Of a stretch of 64,000 nucleotides of DNA, positions 24,495 through 37,500 are shown in pieces. Source of the stretch: Carex sylvatica (Eukaryota > Streptophyta > Magnoliopsida > Poales > Cyperaceae); the NCBI GenBank assembly GCA_964058845.1, contig CAXKVR010000010.1, positions 310,001 through 374,000 of the forward strand. Direction: 5' to 3'. Every line of letters starts with the position of its first letter. The first letter of the stretch is position 1. A program made the translations under genes and the position numbers. Under the pieces are notes generated by a model. The model worked only from the letters and a program-made list of their open reading frames with translations. It ran no database searches and was not told where the DNA came from.

Positions 24495-25746
24495 TATATA
24501 AAAACTACCCACATGAGATCTCAAATTTAAAATCCTAAACTATCTACCTCTATTTACACATCTTAATGACAATCTCATGATTTTATTTCATATGCAAAAA
24601 AAAAAAATCCCAGCAGCTAGAAAAACTAGCAAAGGAAAAAATTCAGCAGCAGCAAAATTCCAGCACCAAATTGGGCAGTGAAAAAATGATATTAAGGACA
24701 ATATAATTAGCAAATTTATGTATATTAAAAATATATAGTATAGTCATATCTTTGCAGCAATTTTTCAGCTTTTTATCTTCTTGAAAATCACCTAAAATAA
24801 GTACAAATCTCTGAAATGAACAGCAGGATTCTAGCTGCTGTGTTTCCACTTGTTCTTGGTGATAAACATAATTAAAGTGTGTAAAATGATCATTAAAATT
24901 AGGAAAAACCTGCTAAGTACCTGTGTACATTGTTTGGATTTTGTTCCTGCATTATAATCATTATATTTCAGTGTTTTTCACAGCCTTTTTCTAATTCTAG
25001 TCAAATATGTTCAAAATAGGTTCAGCTGTGGGGCATGGCCTTTAGCAGCAGATTAAGCACGATTTTAAGCTTCAAAAGGCTTCCAACTTCACCTATAAAG
25101 AGCCCCCTGCATCTTCACTTCATCTCCATGGTTGGTTAGAGCATTCAAAGCAAAAAAAAGAGAGCAAAAAACGTCCATAATTCAGCCCACAGAAAAAAAA
25201 AACAGCAATGAAGAAAAATAGCTTTCCACAAATATCCTCATGAAACCCTAATATAATGAGCTTTAAAAAATTATGAGTGACAACCTTGTTATGCTACTCT
25301 ATTAACTGAGTTCTCAAATACTAAAAGCATCCATCCAAGCCATTGAAGAGATCATCATGATGTTCTAATAACGAGAATGAAGATCAACGTGGCTTGAAAT
25401 TTTTGATTAATTTCCATTTTCTTTTATTTGCTTTATTTCTATTTTTTCTTCTTTCTTCCTGCTTTTTATTGTATTGTTAAGCTTGCTTATCTCATTTTGT
25501 AACATATATTATTGTTGAAATAAATTTTGAAAAGCTAGAATTAGTAGAGACCAATTTATCGGGTGAGTGTGGTGCCTAACACCTTCCACATTCATAACCA
25601 AGACACGAACCTACCTTATCCATGGACATAAAAAAGAAAATTAGTTTGTGTATTTTTCATTGCATAACGGGTGGTGACTCCGAATAAAATTTAAATCACA
25701 CTTAAAAGGTTGAGTCGAGCGTCGGTTACGTAACACGGTAGTTACA
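24495..25746 (+). mobile_element. LTR-like repeat, copy 1
   Basis: Diverged direct repeat of 26851-28114. It has LTR-like order: AT-rich U3-like part, a TATAAAGA box near 25094, R-like region, an AATAAA near 25519, and a U5-like part with TGGTGCCTAACACCTTCCAC and GGTGACTCC, ending at GTAGTTACA. I recall TGGTGCCTAACACCTTCC ... GGTGGCGACTCC motifs from LTRs of plant Ty3/Gypsy elements. No gag-pol is present, so it looks like a solo LTR or LTR relic. Confidence 0.55.
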
Positions 25747-25974
25747 ATTACCTAGCTAAATTTTAAATATCTGATGCTAAAGAAAAAGAAACATATCACC
25801 ATAATATATTTGCTTTGTCATTTATATCAAATATTATTTCTAAGAATCAGATTTTAATTTGTGCGTATAAAACTATGATATATCCGCTACGAGTAAATCC
25901 TGAATAGAATTTACATAATTTGATCATACCAAAGCTATGATAATTTAGGAAAAAAATGCATGACATATTTAGTT

Positions 25975-26730
25975 CATACTTTACTTTGCAATAAATTAGT
26001 ATTTCAAACAAGCGTATATTATTTTCATATTCAAACGAAAACTTTTAAATAAGGTAATATGCATGCAATGGATAATATTTTTGGTACAATACATCTTTTT
26101 TCAGTGGTCTAAACTTAGGTAATATGATGTTACAAAAATTCAGAAATTTATATTTCATGAGTTCCAGGCATGATTACACTTTGCTTTGAGGCAAAAAAAA
26201 AATTCAGAAAAGTTAATACGCATTATGCATTATGCATTATGCAAGAGATAATATTTTCAGTGTTGTCTTTTAATTAGTGGTCTAAACTTAGTAAACATAT
26301 TTCCTGATGTTTACTTCACAGAAATAAGTCAATTGCACTGCTTTTGTCTACTGAACAATCAATCTTTTCTTTTTAACTGGACCCATATAAAAATTCAGAA
26401 ATTTATATTTCATGAGTTCCAAGCATAATTACACTCTGTTTTAAAGCCTAGAAAAAAATTTAGAAAAGTTCAACAAATGAATATGGTAGCTATATGACAA
26501 GTTAGCAATATAAAATATGCATTCAAATCATCTTTGCAAGTGGTATAATCAGTCAAGAGACAACTTGTTATTCCTTTTTCAGCTATATTTTAGCTTCTCA
26601 TCCCATTTCAAGTCAAAAGAACAACTTGTGCCTGAAATTTCAGCATAAAGCTTGCATATTTCACATTATGTTGCTTTTAGATATTAATTAAATTGATAAG
26701 GTGATATCTTTACTAACTTTCATGAATGTA
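25975..26730. repeat. Left part of duplicated retroelement-like block (copy 2)
   Basis: Counterpart of 19836-20334, directly followed by the second LTR-like repeat. It also holds an internal repeat: AAAAATTCAGAAATTTATAT with TTTCATGAGTTCCARGCAT occurs near 26135 and again near 26392. Confidence 0.5.
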
Positions 26731-26850
26731 AAATATGATATCCATCTGTCCAAAAAAAATTATTACAAGAAGAAAGTTGTTGATCATATGCTTCTAATAA
26801 ATTAGATAATGGAGTATACGTCTAGCTATTGCAAACTAAAACACCAAAAA

Positions 26851-28114
26851 TATATAAAAACTATCTACATGAGATCTCAAATTTAAAACTCTAAATTACC
26901 TACCTCTATTTACACATCTTAAGAACAATTTTCTGATTTTATTTCATATATAAGAAAAAATTCCAGTAGGTAGGAAAATTCAGCAGAAAAATTTCTGCAA
27001 CAACAAAAATTCCAGCACTAAATTTGTGCAGTGAAAAAGATGAGATTAAGAGCAATATAATTAGTATATTTATGCATGTTAAAAATATATAGTCTAGTCA
27101 TGTCCTTCTTGCAATTTTTCAGCTTTTTATTTTCTTGAAATTCACCTAAAGAATATTACAAATTTCTGAAATGAACAAGGACGACAGCAAGAATCTAACT
27201 GTTGTGTTTCCACTTCTTCTTGACAATAAACATGATTAAAATGTGTTAAAATGGTCATTAAAATTAAGTAAAATATTTTAAGCATCTGTATGCATGGTTT
27301 GGATTTTGTTCCTGCCATATAATTATTATATTTCAGTTTTTTTTACAGCTTTTTGTTTAACATTAGTCAAATATGTTTAACTTTGTTCAAAACAAATTCA
27401 GCTGTGGGGCATGACATTTAGTAGCAGTTTGAGCAAGATTTTGAGCTCTAAGTGGCTTCAAACTTCACCTATAAATAGCCCCCTACATCCTCACTTCATC
27501 TGCATAGTTGGTTAGAGCATCCAAAGCACAAAAAGAGAGCAAAAACGTTGAGAATTCAGTCCACAGAAAAAAAAAAAAAAAAAAAGCAAGGAAAAAAAAT
27601 GTATTCCACAAAAATTCCCATAAAACCCTAATATAATGAGCTTCCAAAAATTATGAATGACAAACTTGTGCTATTCTATTAACCGAGTTCTTAATATTCT
27701 AAAACCATCCATCCAAGTCACTGAAGAGATCATCGCGACATTCTAACAACGAGAATGAAGATCATCGTGACTTGAAAATTTCCGATTAATTTTCACTTTC
27801 TTTTTGTTGATTTCTTTCTTTTTTTTTCTTTTTTTTCCTTTTTTTATTATTGTTGTTATGTTTGTTTATCTCATTCTGTAACATATATTATCGTTGAAAT
27901 AAAATTTTAAAAGTTAGAATTAGTAGAGACCAATTTATCGGGTAAATGTGGTGCCTAACACCTTCCACATTTATAACCAAGACACGAACTTAGCTATTAT
28001 CCATGAACATAAAAAAATAAATTGTGTATTTTCCATTGCATTATGGGTGACGACTCCAAATAAAATTTAAATCATACTTGAGTCGAGCGTCAGTTTTGTG
28101 ATCCAGTAGCTACA
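26851..28114 (+). mobile_element. LTR-like repeat, copy 2
   Basis: Same layout as copy 1: TATATAAAAACTATCTACAT start, TATAAATAG box at 27470, AATAAA near 27898, GTGGTGCCTAACACCTTCCA, GGTGACGACTCC, end GTAGCTACA. Numerous substitutions and indels against copy 1 indicate an old pair. Confidence 0.55.
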
Positions 28115-28555
28115 CCAGAGAAAAAAAATTAGTCGACGAGCAAATTGCTACAAAAATGATTATGTGTGTATGAGGTGTCGTATAGCAATGAGAATTATAA
28201 AACAGAAGTAAGGGACCCAAAACAGAAATGAAGCTAAAAATGTAATAATTCATTATTATTTTTCTGGTCATAAGTATAAGCGTCGGCAAGCCTAAATAAT
28301 ATGTATTTTCTTGACACCTCATTAAATTTTATAAAGCCGGCATATATAATCTACATAGGAACTTAGAAAGTCATTCGTTGTTTAATTGTTTAAGTTATTT
28401 ATTGCATCCAAGTCATGAAGCATTCCTAGCACATAATTTGCTCAACATCAATTTGGAAAAAAGAGAGTTTGTAGTTAGATTATTTAATTCAGACTCGTAC
28501 GAATGTGAGTCGAGCTTAATCCATTCCGACTTGGTTCATTTCTCAACTCATTATA

Positions 28556-28872
28556 GTCATGTTTGATTGTGGAGTGAGAGGTGAAGTAAACTCCTCACTT
28601 CATGTTTAAGGAGTCAAACGAGAAGTAAAAAAAGTAAGAGGTCAGTTAATTTGGAATAAGTTACTTCACATTTTTAGATGAATTAACTTATTCTATACTT
28701 ACTTTACATGTAGTACTCACTATCATAGACATGTTTATTTTTCAACGTCTTACTCCTTTATATGAATTAATTTAATTCATGACTTGAACTACCAAATAAG
28801 ATGTAAAATACGAGAAGTAAGGTGGAGTAAACAATTTAATTCTCATTAACTTTACTCCATAACCAAATATGA
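28556..28872. mobile_element. MITE with TIRs like TCATGTTTGATTGTGGAGT
   Basis: Left end TCATGTTTGATTGTGGAGT is inverted at the right end (complement of GTCATATTTGGTTATGGAGT). The interior, about 317 bp, is built of imperfect GAAGTAA / TTACTTC inverted motifs. Non-coding. Confidence 0.6.
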
Positions 28873-28999
28873 CCTATAAAAGGAAGATGAGTATTTTCCC
28901 TGATTTTTCACTTAACAATTGTGATGATGACAGGTCCACAGGGGCAGATTGAGAAGCTGTAAATGATATCGCAGTCAGTAAGTGTATGCACGACTCACA

Positions 29000-30930
29000 A
29001 CGTTAGAAATGTACGTTTGGATGGAATATAAAATAGTTAGAATATTGAAATTTGAGAATAGTGAGAATAGAAAAAAAAATAGTGATTGTCATATTAATAT
29101 GAAAATAGTACGATTCGGATTAGTAAAAATATTGTTTAGATTGTATATTTGAAATAATGAATAGCCATAACTGATTTATTCATTTTTTTTTTTTATAAAA
29201 AGGTTGTAAGCTTGTTTCATTAAAGAAACCTGAGTCCAACATACATCAAAACAGAAGTACTTGCATAACAAAAAATCAAAAGAACCATGAAATCCACCTC
29301 TGCAGAAGTTCATCATCAGTCCCTTATACTAATGCCACATTAAAACTTATTATAAAACAAAGTCAGCAAGAACTAATTAATCTAGATAAATACTCAGCTA
29401 GTCAAAACTACTAGCTGATTCTTTCTCACTCTGGAGGTTGGTATAAGATAATAGTTATAACCGATAAAAAGTAGTGTTAACAAGGTCCTAGTTAAGAGGA
29501 AAGATAAATAAGTGGAGTTTCAAACAAATTGTCACGACGTGAAAATAATAAAAGTGGTGTGAATTTTGTCATTTTGGAACTGCATCCAGGGGCAGACCCA
29601 CCTTGAACCATGGATTTTGAAATTTAGTGGAAAACACGAGTTTGATACCACTTTGTCCCTCTCTGAAAATTATTTTGCCCCTTTCTGAAACTGAAAATCT
29701 CGTCAGACCAGTTCAAAAGCATTATTAATGAAAAATTGTATTGTTTTTATAAAATTTTATAGAAATTTACAGATCCGGACTAACTTTGTTGTTTTTTAAT
29801 ATGTAAAATGATATTATTTTGTTGTTTTTATTATGTAAGAATATGTTATTTATATTATTTTTTATTATGTTGATTGTTTTTTTATCTAGTATCCGATAGT
29901 TAATGGATTTGATGTAAGAAAATTATGTGGCCCATATAAAACAAGTCTTTAAATCACGTTATTAATCAAGCCCGTTTATATATAGGCTTTGATTATTACT
30001 TATAGGCTTGACTGATAGATTGGCTTAATTAATAGATGGGCTGGATTCAATGCATTGACTTAAAGGGTGCATCTTAATTAAAGATGCATAATAACAAATG
30101 CAAGGGTGCGCTGCCATTATCTAAAGTTTTGATTAAAAGGCGCTATTGCCATTATCCAAAGTTTTGATTAAAAGGCGCTATTAATAACAGGTGCTATTAA
30201 GAGTGCAAGATACAATGCATATAGCTTTATTAAAAGGGTGCGTATCAGATTGATTATCCACCCATTCGCTGACTGGCTGTGTCATATTCACCTCCCCTAT
30301 AAATATTGCTTCAATGACAGGCAATTATAAGGAGATATAGATTCTAATAGTAAGGTCGATCCTCTCTTCATCGATATTTCATAAAGAACAAGTTGTCATT
30401 GCTTAGAAAGAGAAAGATGAGAGAAATCGCTTTACGGTTCTTCTGACGGTTTGCGAAGAACGTTTCAAATATTATTCTACATATTACTATGGAGAAAGGT
30501 ATGTAATCTATTTGATTAATTTAAACGTGAAGACTTTGATTTCTAAGATCTTTGATTTGCTTTTGATGATTTTTAATTCCGCTATCGAAACTATAAAGAT
30601 GATTAGTTATACTCATGATAATGATTGTGTGTAAGTAGTTGAGCACGATAACATCTACTAACATTTGAATCATGTAAACTATTTGAATCTGATTTCTGCT
30701 CCTCCCTGGCAGAAATCCTGCATCTGTCCCTGGCTGCATTGGCAGAAGTTCGAGAATGAAGCATTTGTTCTCTCTCTTCACACTTTTGAATAGTATATTT
30801 CCAATATTTACAAAGAATAGCATCTATTTTAATTATTCTAAATAGCAAAGTGTTGTTTGAATACACATTATTATTGTGAATAGCCCCTATTCTAACTATT
30901 CTCACTTCATCCAAATATACGTCAGCAAAA
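29000..30930. mobile_element. Candidate DNA element bounded by GTTTGGATG inverted ends
   Basis: Sequence TACGTTTGGATGGAATATAA followed by TAGTTAGAATA near 29009 is matched in inverse orientation at 30880-30922 (complement of CGTATATTTGGATGAAGTGA then TAGTTAGAATA). The interior has a T-run at about 29180 that may be the tail of a minus-strand retroposed copy, and at 29900-30480 a promoter-like region with a TATAAATA box near 30300 and a tandem 36-bp repeat. No coding sequence recognised. Confidence 0.35.
30110..30182. repeat. Two-copy 36-bp tandem repeat
   Basis: GCCATTATCTAAAGTTTTGA then TTAAAAGGCGCTATT occurs twice in tandem (about 30111 and 30147) with one base change. Confidence 0.8.
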
Positions 30931-31807
30931 ATCTTTGATCTACGCACAATTCCTATCATGAACAAGTCAACCTTGACTTGATTTGACTCATCTTGTTCTA
31001 TTAAATTTGTCTAACTCGGGTTTGTTTGTAACTCTGATAGTAGTAAGCCAAAGAATTGTGCACTAAAATTTGAATAACGGACAACACAGTGATAAATGAA
31101 CACATGCAAGGAACAAATTTCTTTTTTATTGGATCGAACTCCTAGCAAAGCTACCCGCCTACCCGCACACTTTTCAACGATTTAAACACCATGCAGAACT
31201 AAGGAGCAAGTTTAAAATTTAAGCTGTACTAAGGAGCAACCGTTCGACAATAAAGTTGAAGAATTATTTTCTTAAGAAGACCTTAAACTTGACAAATTGC
31301 TTAAAGCATGTAAATCTATGGCTTAAAATTTTGGACAGATTTAAGAAAAATGAACAAAAGGAGCGCTAAGAAAGTAGTTTTAAGCTTGATAAAAGAGCAT
31401 CCGTTCGGTAAGCTTAAGACTCCTTAAAACACTAAGGAGCTCTAAGCCATGATTGCCGAACACTACTCAGGTGACTTGTGAGATTTGCCTAGTTGCAATT
31501 TAAACCACCCAAACCCGTTCTCATGTGATCACCGTCGATTAGAAGTTTGGAACAACTTTTGAGTTCAAAAGGTAGCGTGAAGAGATACTCCAAATTGTAA
31601 AATGAACTCACGGGCTTATTACTTTGTTTCCAGCAATGTGATAATCATGAGTAGAATGAATTAACTCATCATTAACAGATTTATGAAAATCTCCAAGTTC
31701 TCGTCGAATTTATCCGATGTGTTAGTTAAAAAAATATTCAGGTTGATTTACTAAAAAGTATAGAAAAAAAATTAAGATATGTGAAGCAGAATAAGGAGGT
31801 CACGCCG
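30931..31807. other. Intergenic repeat-like sequence
   Basis: No gene. Two similar motifs, GGAGCAACCGTTCGACAA near 31220 and GAGCATCCGTTCGGTAAG near 31386, suggest another degenerate small element, but clear inverted ends were not found. Confidence 0.3.
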
Positions 31808-32014
31808 AAGAATTTGTATCCTCTCCATTACAACGGGGGCAACTTTTATGTAGGATGAGATGATTCGGACTATTTTTTTAATTTGGCACAAATTTTAAAG
31901 AGGGTCCTTACAGTCTAAATAGGCACCGGATTGAATTTGGTTCAATTGAGTGTAAATCTGCACGATAAAGTTGTGGACCCCATCGTCCGATACTACAGAG
32001 GATACATATTCCAC
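31808..32014. mobile_element. MITE with GTATCCTCT ends
   Basis: Left end GAATTTGTATCCTCT and right end complement GGAATATGTATCCTCT bound about 205 bp of non-coding DNA. The same terminal motif marks elements at 62605 and 62836. Confidence 0.55.
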
Positions 32015-32439
32015 GTCGAAACGCCTGGTAAATTGAAAATATATATTATGTCAGTAAAGTTTTGTAATTTTTTCATACATTAATATTTTATAGTTCTCTT
32101 TATAAAATAAATTTATATTATACAAAATTTTATAATTTCTTCATTCTTAAGACATTGAACTATAGCATGCAAGTTTTATTATCACAAATTGCGGCGAACA
32201 AATTATACTATTTTTTTAAATAAAGCAACTAGCTAGGTCCGTTTCATTGCTTGAAATTTTATATAACTTACAGCCTACTAAAGTTTACTCATACTAGTGT
32301 ATGTTGTTTGATCGCAATAAAATGTTCTCTTAAAAAATTAATATTAACGATTGACTACCTAAACTAATACAATAATCCATCCATACACACAGATCATTAA
32401 AACACAAACAACATATAAGTCTATTACATCAACATCACA

Positions 32440-32960
32440 TATCAAAATAGAACTATCAAAAGAAGCATTATAGTGGAATTTTTCATCCGTTTGCTCCCAC
32501 CACATGGCCATCAATTTTTGCGTCCCAGGCCTAAAGAGGAATGTGTGGTGTGTCTCAGACAACCATTATTTCACTCCAGAAGCCTCTTCTACTATAGTAG
32601 TTCCTGTCCACACAAAACCATCAAATTAATAATCTTCGAGATAGTATGCTTACATGTTTCAAATTATTGGTGCTCAAAGTAAATGTCATTTCTTAATTAG
32701 ATTCCAAATGGTCTAAGTAAGTGCACTGAATGCAATTAAAAATAATTTCCTATTATTACTTGGCAGAGAAAAGGCAAAGTTTAAAATATCATCTATATTG
32801 TGACAGTCTGCTAAAAAATATTGACATTTTCCTAGCCAAATTCAGACTTGCCGAACTCTATAACATTGTATAAATAGGTGGTCTATGGTTTCTTCTTGAT
32901 CACAAAGATCGATGACATTTAGTGTTCCCTGACCATCTCATTTTATTATATTAGACTTTG
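32440..32960 (-). pseudogene. LINE reverse-transcriptase zinc-finger relic
   Basis: The minus-strand translation around 32840-32930 reads LCDQEETIDHLFIQCYRVRQ, matching the C-x-x-(E/D)ET-x-x-HLF-x-x-C pattern of the zf-RVT domain at the C-terminus of plant LINE ORF2. An in-frame stop follows at once, and the rest is too decayed to follow. No intact LINE frame. Confidence 0.5.
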
Positions 32961-32985
32961 TCAGTATTATCTCTTTTCTTAGGTG

Positions 32986-33488
32986 AATAGTGCTGTAAAT
33001 GAGCTGAGTTTGAGCGAGTTACTTTCAATTTGAACTCAGCTCATTTAATAAACAAGTGACTCAACTCGAGTTGGGTGATAATAACGAGCTGTAGAGCTAA
33101 CTTGAATTAAGCTCATTATCAACTCGAGTCGACTCGCAACTCGTTTAACCAGTTAAGTTCTTAGTATTATTATACACTAACATGTGTTTATCTATACACA
33201 AACAATTTAAATGGTCTAATAATAGTTTATCTAAATACAAACAATTTAACACAGAGATAATAGATCAACTTAAAGCAAACAATAACTTAGAATCCAATAA
33301 TTTTTCATACAACTTAGTTGAGTTATAAATGAGCGACTTATGTAACTCGAGTTATAAATGAGCGACTTGGGCTCAGCTCAAACTTAGCTCATTTATTAAA
33401 CGAGTCAGCCAACTCGAGTTTAAATGAGCAAATTAAAGCGAGCCATTAATGAGCGAGTTGCGAATTCGAGCAATTTTGTACAGCCCTA
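32986..33488. mobile_element. hAT-like MITE with TAGGGCTGTA ends
   Basis: Left TAGTGCTGTAAATGAGCTGA and right complement TAGGGCTGTACAAAATTGCTC form inverted ends. Many GAGCGAGTT / AACTCGAG units fill the interior. The G-rich TAGGGCTG end and unit style are typical of hAT-related plant MITEs; target-site duplication not established. Confidence 0.5.
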
Positions 33489-35105
33489 AGCTACATGAAC
33501 ACAAATTTTAATAACAAATTCTACTAATGTTCACTCTCCTATTTTTATTGCTGAAATTTATACTAACATAGTTTCAAGTCATGTTTTAGTAATTTGTTAA
33601 CAATCAATGAGGTTTTTATAATTTGTATTTGCGTATTGTTTTCGTGTCAAATGTTGTGCTTGATATATTTGATGTGCCCATACAATACAAGGTCTATGGC
33701 ACATTTGTTGGTTTTAACTTTCAAGAAGAGGGCACGCACGGGACATACCTTGTTGATGTGAGAACACGTGAATGTGTACTATATACAAGGGTGAAATTAG
33801 GATTTGAATTTGAGGGGCTGAGCTGCATGAGAATTAGTCGGATTAGATGAAGTCTTCAAGCAGTAGCTGGTTGGATTTGATTGCAATTTATAAAGAGAAA
33901 TAAATTCGAAGAGAAGAGAATAATTAAGGAAATAAATTGTGAATCGCCCTTCTGATGAATAAAGTTAGCGCAGGTAGAGGCTTATTTTCTTCATCACTCT
34001 GATAAGCCAGGAGCAATCCTTCTTTCACAAGCCTTGAATGGAGACATACTAATATGAATCTCTAAAAATCTCAATTTTGATCGGCCAATCACAAGCCAGG
34101 AGCTTTCCTTCTTTCACCAGCCTTTACAAATGAAATGGGCCTTGTATTTACCGGGTTTACAAATGGGCCTTGCATTTTGAGGGGTGCCCCAATAGGATGT
34201 CCAAGTACTCTATTAAGCAAGTTCTGAAGGATTGGAGGGTGCCTGGCTCCTGCTCGCATCCCCTTGGTTCCGTCACTGTATGTACATCAATTCTTGTTTG
34301 AAGGCGCAACTAAAACATCTTCACACTCATTCAATTCATTGCAAGTCAAATGGAAAAAGAAAATAGAATCAATTACAAAACTCATTAACCAGTTATTTAA
34401 TGACACTTTTTTTTATAACACATTTAATAAAAATGTACAGCTTTTCAAACAAATGATATATAAATATTAATTTACACAGATACATCAAATCGCTTTTGCA
34501 TATTTAATTGACAATAACAACCGCATCTAAATTTCTTTGAAAATATTTCATATGCTTTAAATATAATCTCAATCTCAAAACCCGCTACCTTGTTTTTTAA
34601 CTTTTAAACAATGTAACTAACATGTAAAGCCTACGGGTCTTCGACAGTAAAAAAAAAATGTAACTAACTTGTATGCTTCAGATATTATGTTTCTTCACGC
34701 GTGCGGATAAATATTCAATTAATATTGGCCTTCAACACATAATACCACACACGATCAAAAGAAGATCCAGATGCCATGGGTTTTGCTGTGTCGATTTCCG
34801 ATTGTGCGGGTGCATGCGGCGCGAAACTTCTATTTGTCCGGCTACTGCTATTAATTATAAAACATGTGACTGTTATTTTTTTCTCACATGATGGAGGATC
34901 CAAATCCGCGCAAAATTGGCGTTACAAAAAATTCTGGAAAATCAGAAAAATACCACAGAAGAGAAAGAATCTGCATCAACTTCCATTCAAATTACATATC
35001 AGGTCTAATTGTCCGTATTAATTAGGAAACGAAAAATTATCGTCGAGCCCCTCAATTCGTGGCCAACTAGCCCGTTACACAATTTTGCAATCCATATCCT
35101 GACAC
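33489..35105. other. Intergenic, no gene recognised
   Basis: Contains short open frames without domain features. 33786-34262 has GC-richer patches (GAGGGGCTGAGCTGCATGAG, GGGTGCCTGGCTCCTGCTCG) that look transposon-derived, but no ends were found. Confidence 0.3.
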
Positions 35106-35617
35106 TGGGGTGAATAAATTGCTCATAATTCGTGAGCCGTTCATAACTTGTTCATTATAAATTCGCTTAAATTCGCTCATTTATCAACTTGCTTAAACTC
35201 GCTCATTTACTTAATGAGCGAGCATGAGCATGCTCCAACTCGCTCATAACTCGCTCATTAAGAATTTACCACATCTAATTCCTGTCACATTCAATATTAA
35301 ATAAATTTCTACAACATCAGCATTTCCTCATTAAATCCTGTATAATATTTATAGTTTTATACATTCTTTTTTTTTTTTGTAAATCGGCAGAACAAGTTGA
35401 ATTTTTGTTGGATTTTTATTATATTTTATTTAAATGAATTATGACAATTTATTAAATTTTGATACTCATAAGTTATAATTCATGTAAGTTATAATTCATG
35501 AGCCACTCATAACTCGCTCATTAAAAATTTACTCATTTATCAATTCGTTTAAATTCACTCATTTACTTAATGAACGAGCATGAACATATTCTATACTCGC
35601 TCATTAATCACCTCTAC
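35106..35617. mobile_element. Second GCTCATT-rich MITE
   Basis: Left GGGGTGAATAAATTGCTCAT and right complement GAGGTGATTAATGAGCGAG form diverged inverted ends. The interior holds repeated AACTCGCTCATT units in both halves, like the element at 32986 but with different termini. Confidence 0.5.
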
Positions 35618-36243
35618 TGGTACGTACCTCAACAGTCAACACAGTGCGGAGATTATCTGGCAATGGCGAAACCCGTACATGATTATTTAAGGGTTCAATT
35701 TCTTGCTAGATTTAATCATCGGAATATTTTAATGAGATCCGCAAGAAACGCATAAATACATATAATTGAGGCAACCGATGTGATTAGATAAATGAATGAA
35801 AAGGAGACATGGTACCCACTTTCATAGGTCCATAGACTCAGTAGTTCAGCCTTCCTGATATTTCTTTTCATTTTATAACATTTTTTTTTTCGGATTTTCA
35901 ATGGCGGCAATACAGACATATTGAACCCACTTTCACACAAAAATATATATCTCTTGCTCCGTCTACTCTACTCTAGGAATTTTTTTGATAAACCATAATT
36001 AAAAAAATTATTTTTACTAATCCAGCATGCTTTTTTTTTTTCAAAAATCACAAAAATCGGAGGATTCCTCCGGTCTCATTTTTTTTTCTTTTTTTGGACC
36101 GGGTGGCTCCTCCGGTCCTAATTTTTTTTTTTTTTTTTACTTTTTTACACTTTTTCCCGTGCGACAATCTGTGTAGCATCTCTATATTTTATGTATATAT
36201 AATATAATATATGTATATGTATGTATATGTATGTATATGCATA

Positions 36244-36281
<38 letters not shown>

Positions 36282-36341
36282 ATATAATATAATAAATATA
36301 TTATATGTATACATATTTGTATATATATGTATATGTAATAT

Positions 36342-36767
36342 GAGGTTGGCTACTATGCTTATATAAGCATATCCTCACATATGCTTATAACTCATTTTTG
36401 TATTTTCAATGTCCAAATGGTTGATCCGAACCGTTCATCTTGTTATCCATATTAATATGTGCTTGGAGACCAAATTTTATATTTTTCTGAATTTTTTTAC
36501 TATTTATTATGCCACTTTGAAAATCTCTGATCTAACGGTGGCTTCTGATTTTACTGTTTTGTTAAGCCATCGTTGGATCAGCGATTTTCAAAGTGGCATA
36601 ATAAATAGTAAAAAAAATTCAAAAAAATGTAAAATTTGGTCTCCAAGCACATATTAATATGGATAACAAGATGAACGGTTCGGATCGACCATTTGGACAT
36701 TGGAAACACAAAAATGAGTTATAAGCATATGTAGGGATATGCTTATATAAGCATAGTAGCCAACCTC
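36342..36767. mobile_element. 425-bp hairpin MITE, copy 1 of 4
   Basis: Begins GAGGTTGGCTACTATGCTTA and ends with its complement; the arms pair almost end to end. The arms hold the shared core TGTGCTTGGAGACCAAATTT, and the centre carries CAACGGTGGCT-type sequence. Confidence 0.9.
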
Positions 36768-37057
36768 TATGTAATATAATATAATATATGTATAATATAA
36801 TTCTGAATTTTTTTTATAAATTATAATTAAGAAAATAATTTATACTTATATACTTATATATATATTATATTATATTACATTATATATACATATATATACA
36901 TATATTATATTATATTATATTATATATACATATATATATACATATATTATATTTTATTATATATACATATACATATGCATATACATATACATATACATGT
37001 ATACATATACATATACATATATATACATATACATATATAAATATATATACATATACA
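36768..37057. repeat. TATATG/TATATA microsatellite tract
   Basis: Long AT-rich tract of TATATA, TACATA and ATATAC units between hairpin copies 1 and 2. Similar tracts lie at 36180-36341, 37481-37500, 37927-37961 and 38385-38450. Confidence 0.9.
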
Positions 37058-37480
37058 GAGGTTGGCTACTATGCTTATATAAGCATATCCCCACATATGC
37101 TTATAACTCATTTTGTGTTTTCAATGTCCAAATGGTCGATCGGAACCGTTCATATTGTTCTCCATATTAATATGTGCTTGGAAACTAAATTTTACATTTT
37201 TCTGAATTTTTTTACTATTTATTAAGCCACTTTGAAAATCGCTGATCCAACGGTGGCTGCACAAAACAGTAAAATCAGCAGCCACCGTTGGATTAATAAT
37301 TTTCAAGTGGCTTAATAAATAGTAAAAAAATTCAGAAAAATGTAAAATTTAGTTTCCAAGCACATATTAATATGGAGAACAAGATGAACGGTTTAGATCG
37401 ACCATTTGGACATTGGAAGTACAAAAATGAGTTATAAGCATATGTAGGGATATGCTTATATAAGCATAGTAGCCAACCTC
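37058..37480. mobile_element. 425-bp hairpin MITE, copy 2 of 4
   Basis: Same ends and core as copy 1. The central loop is changed to GTGGCTGCACAAAACAGTAA, a version shared only with copy 4. Confidence 0.9.
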
Positions 37481-37500
37481 TACATATACATATATACATA

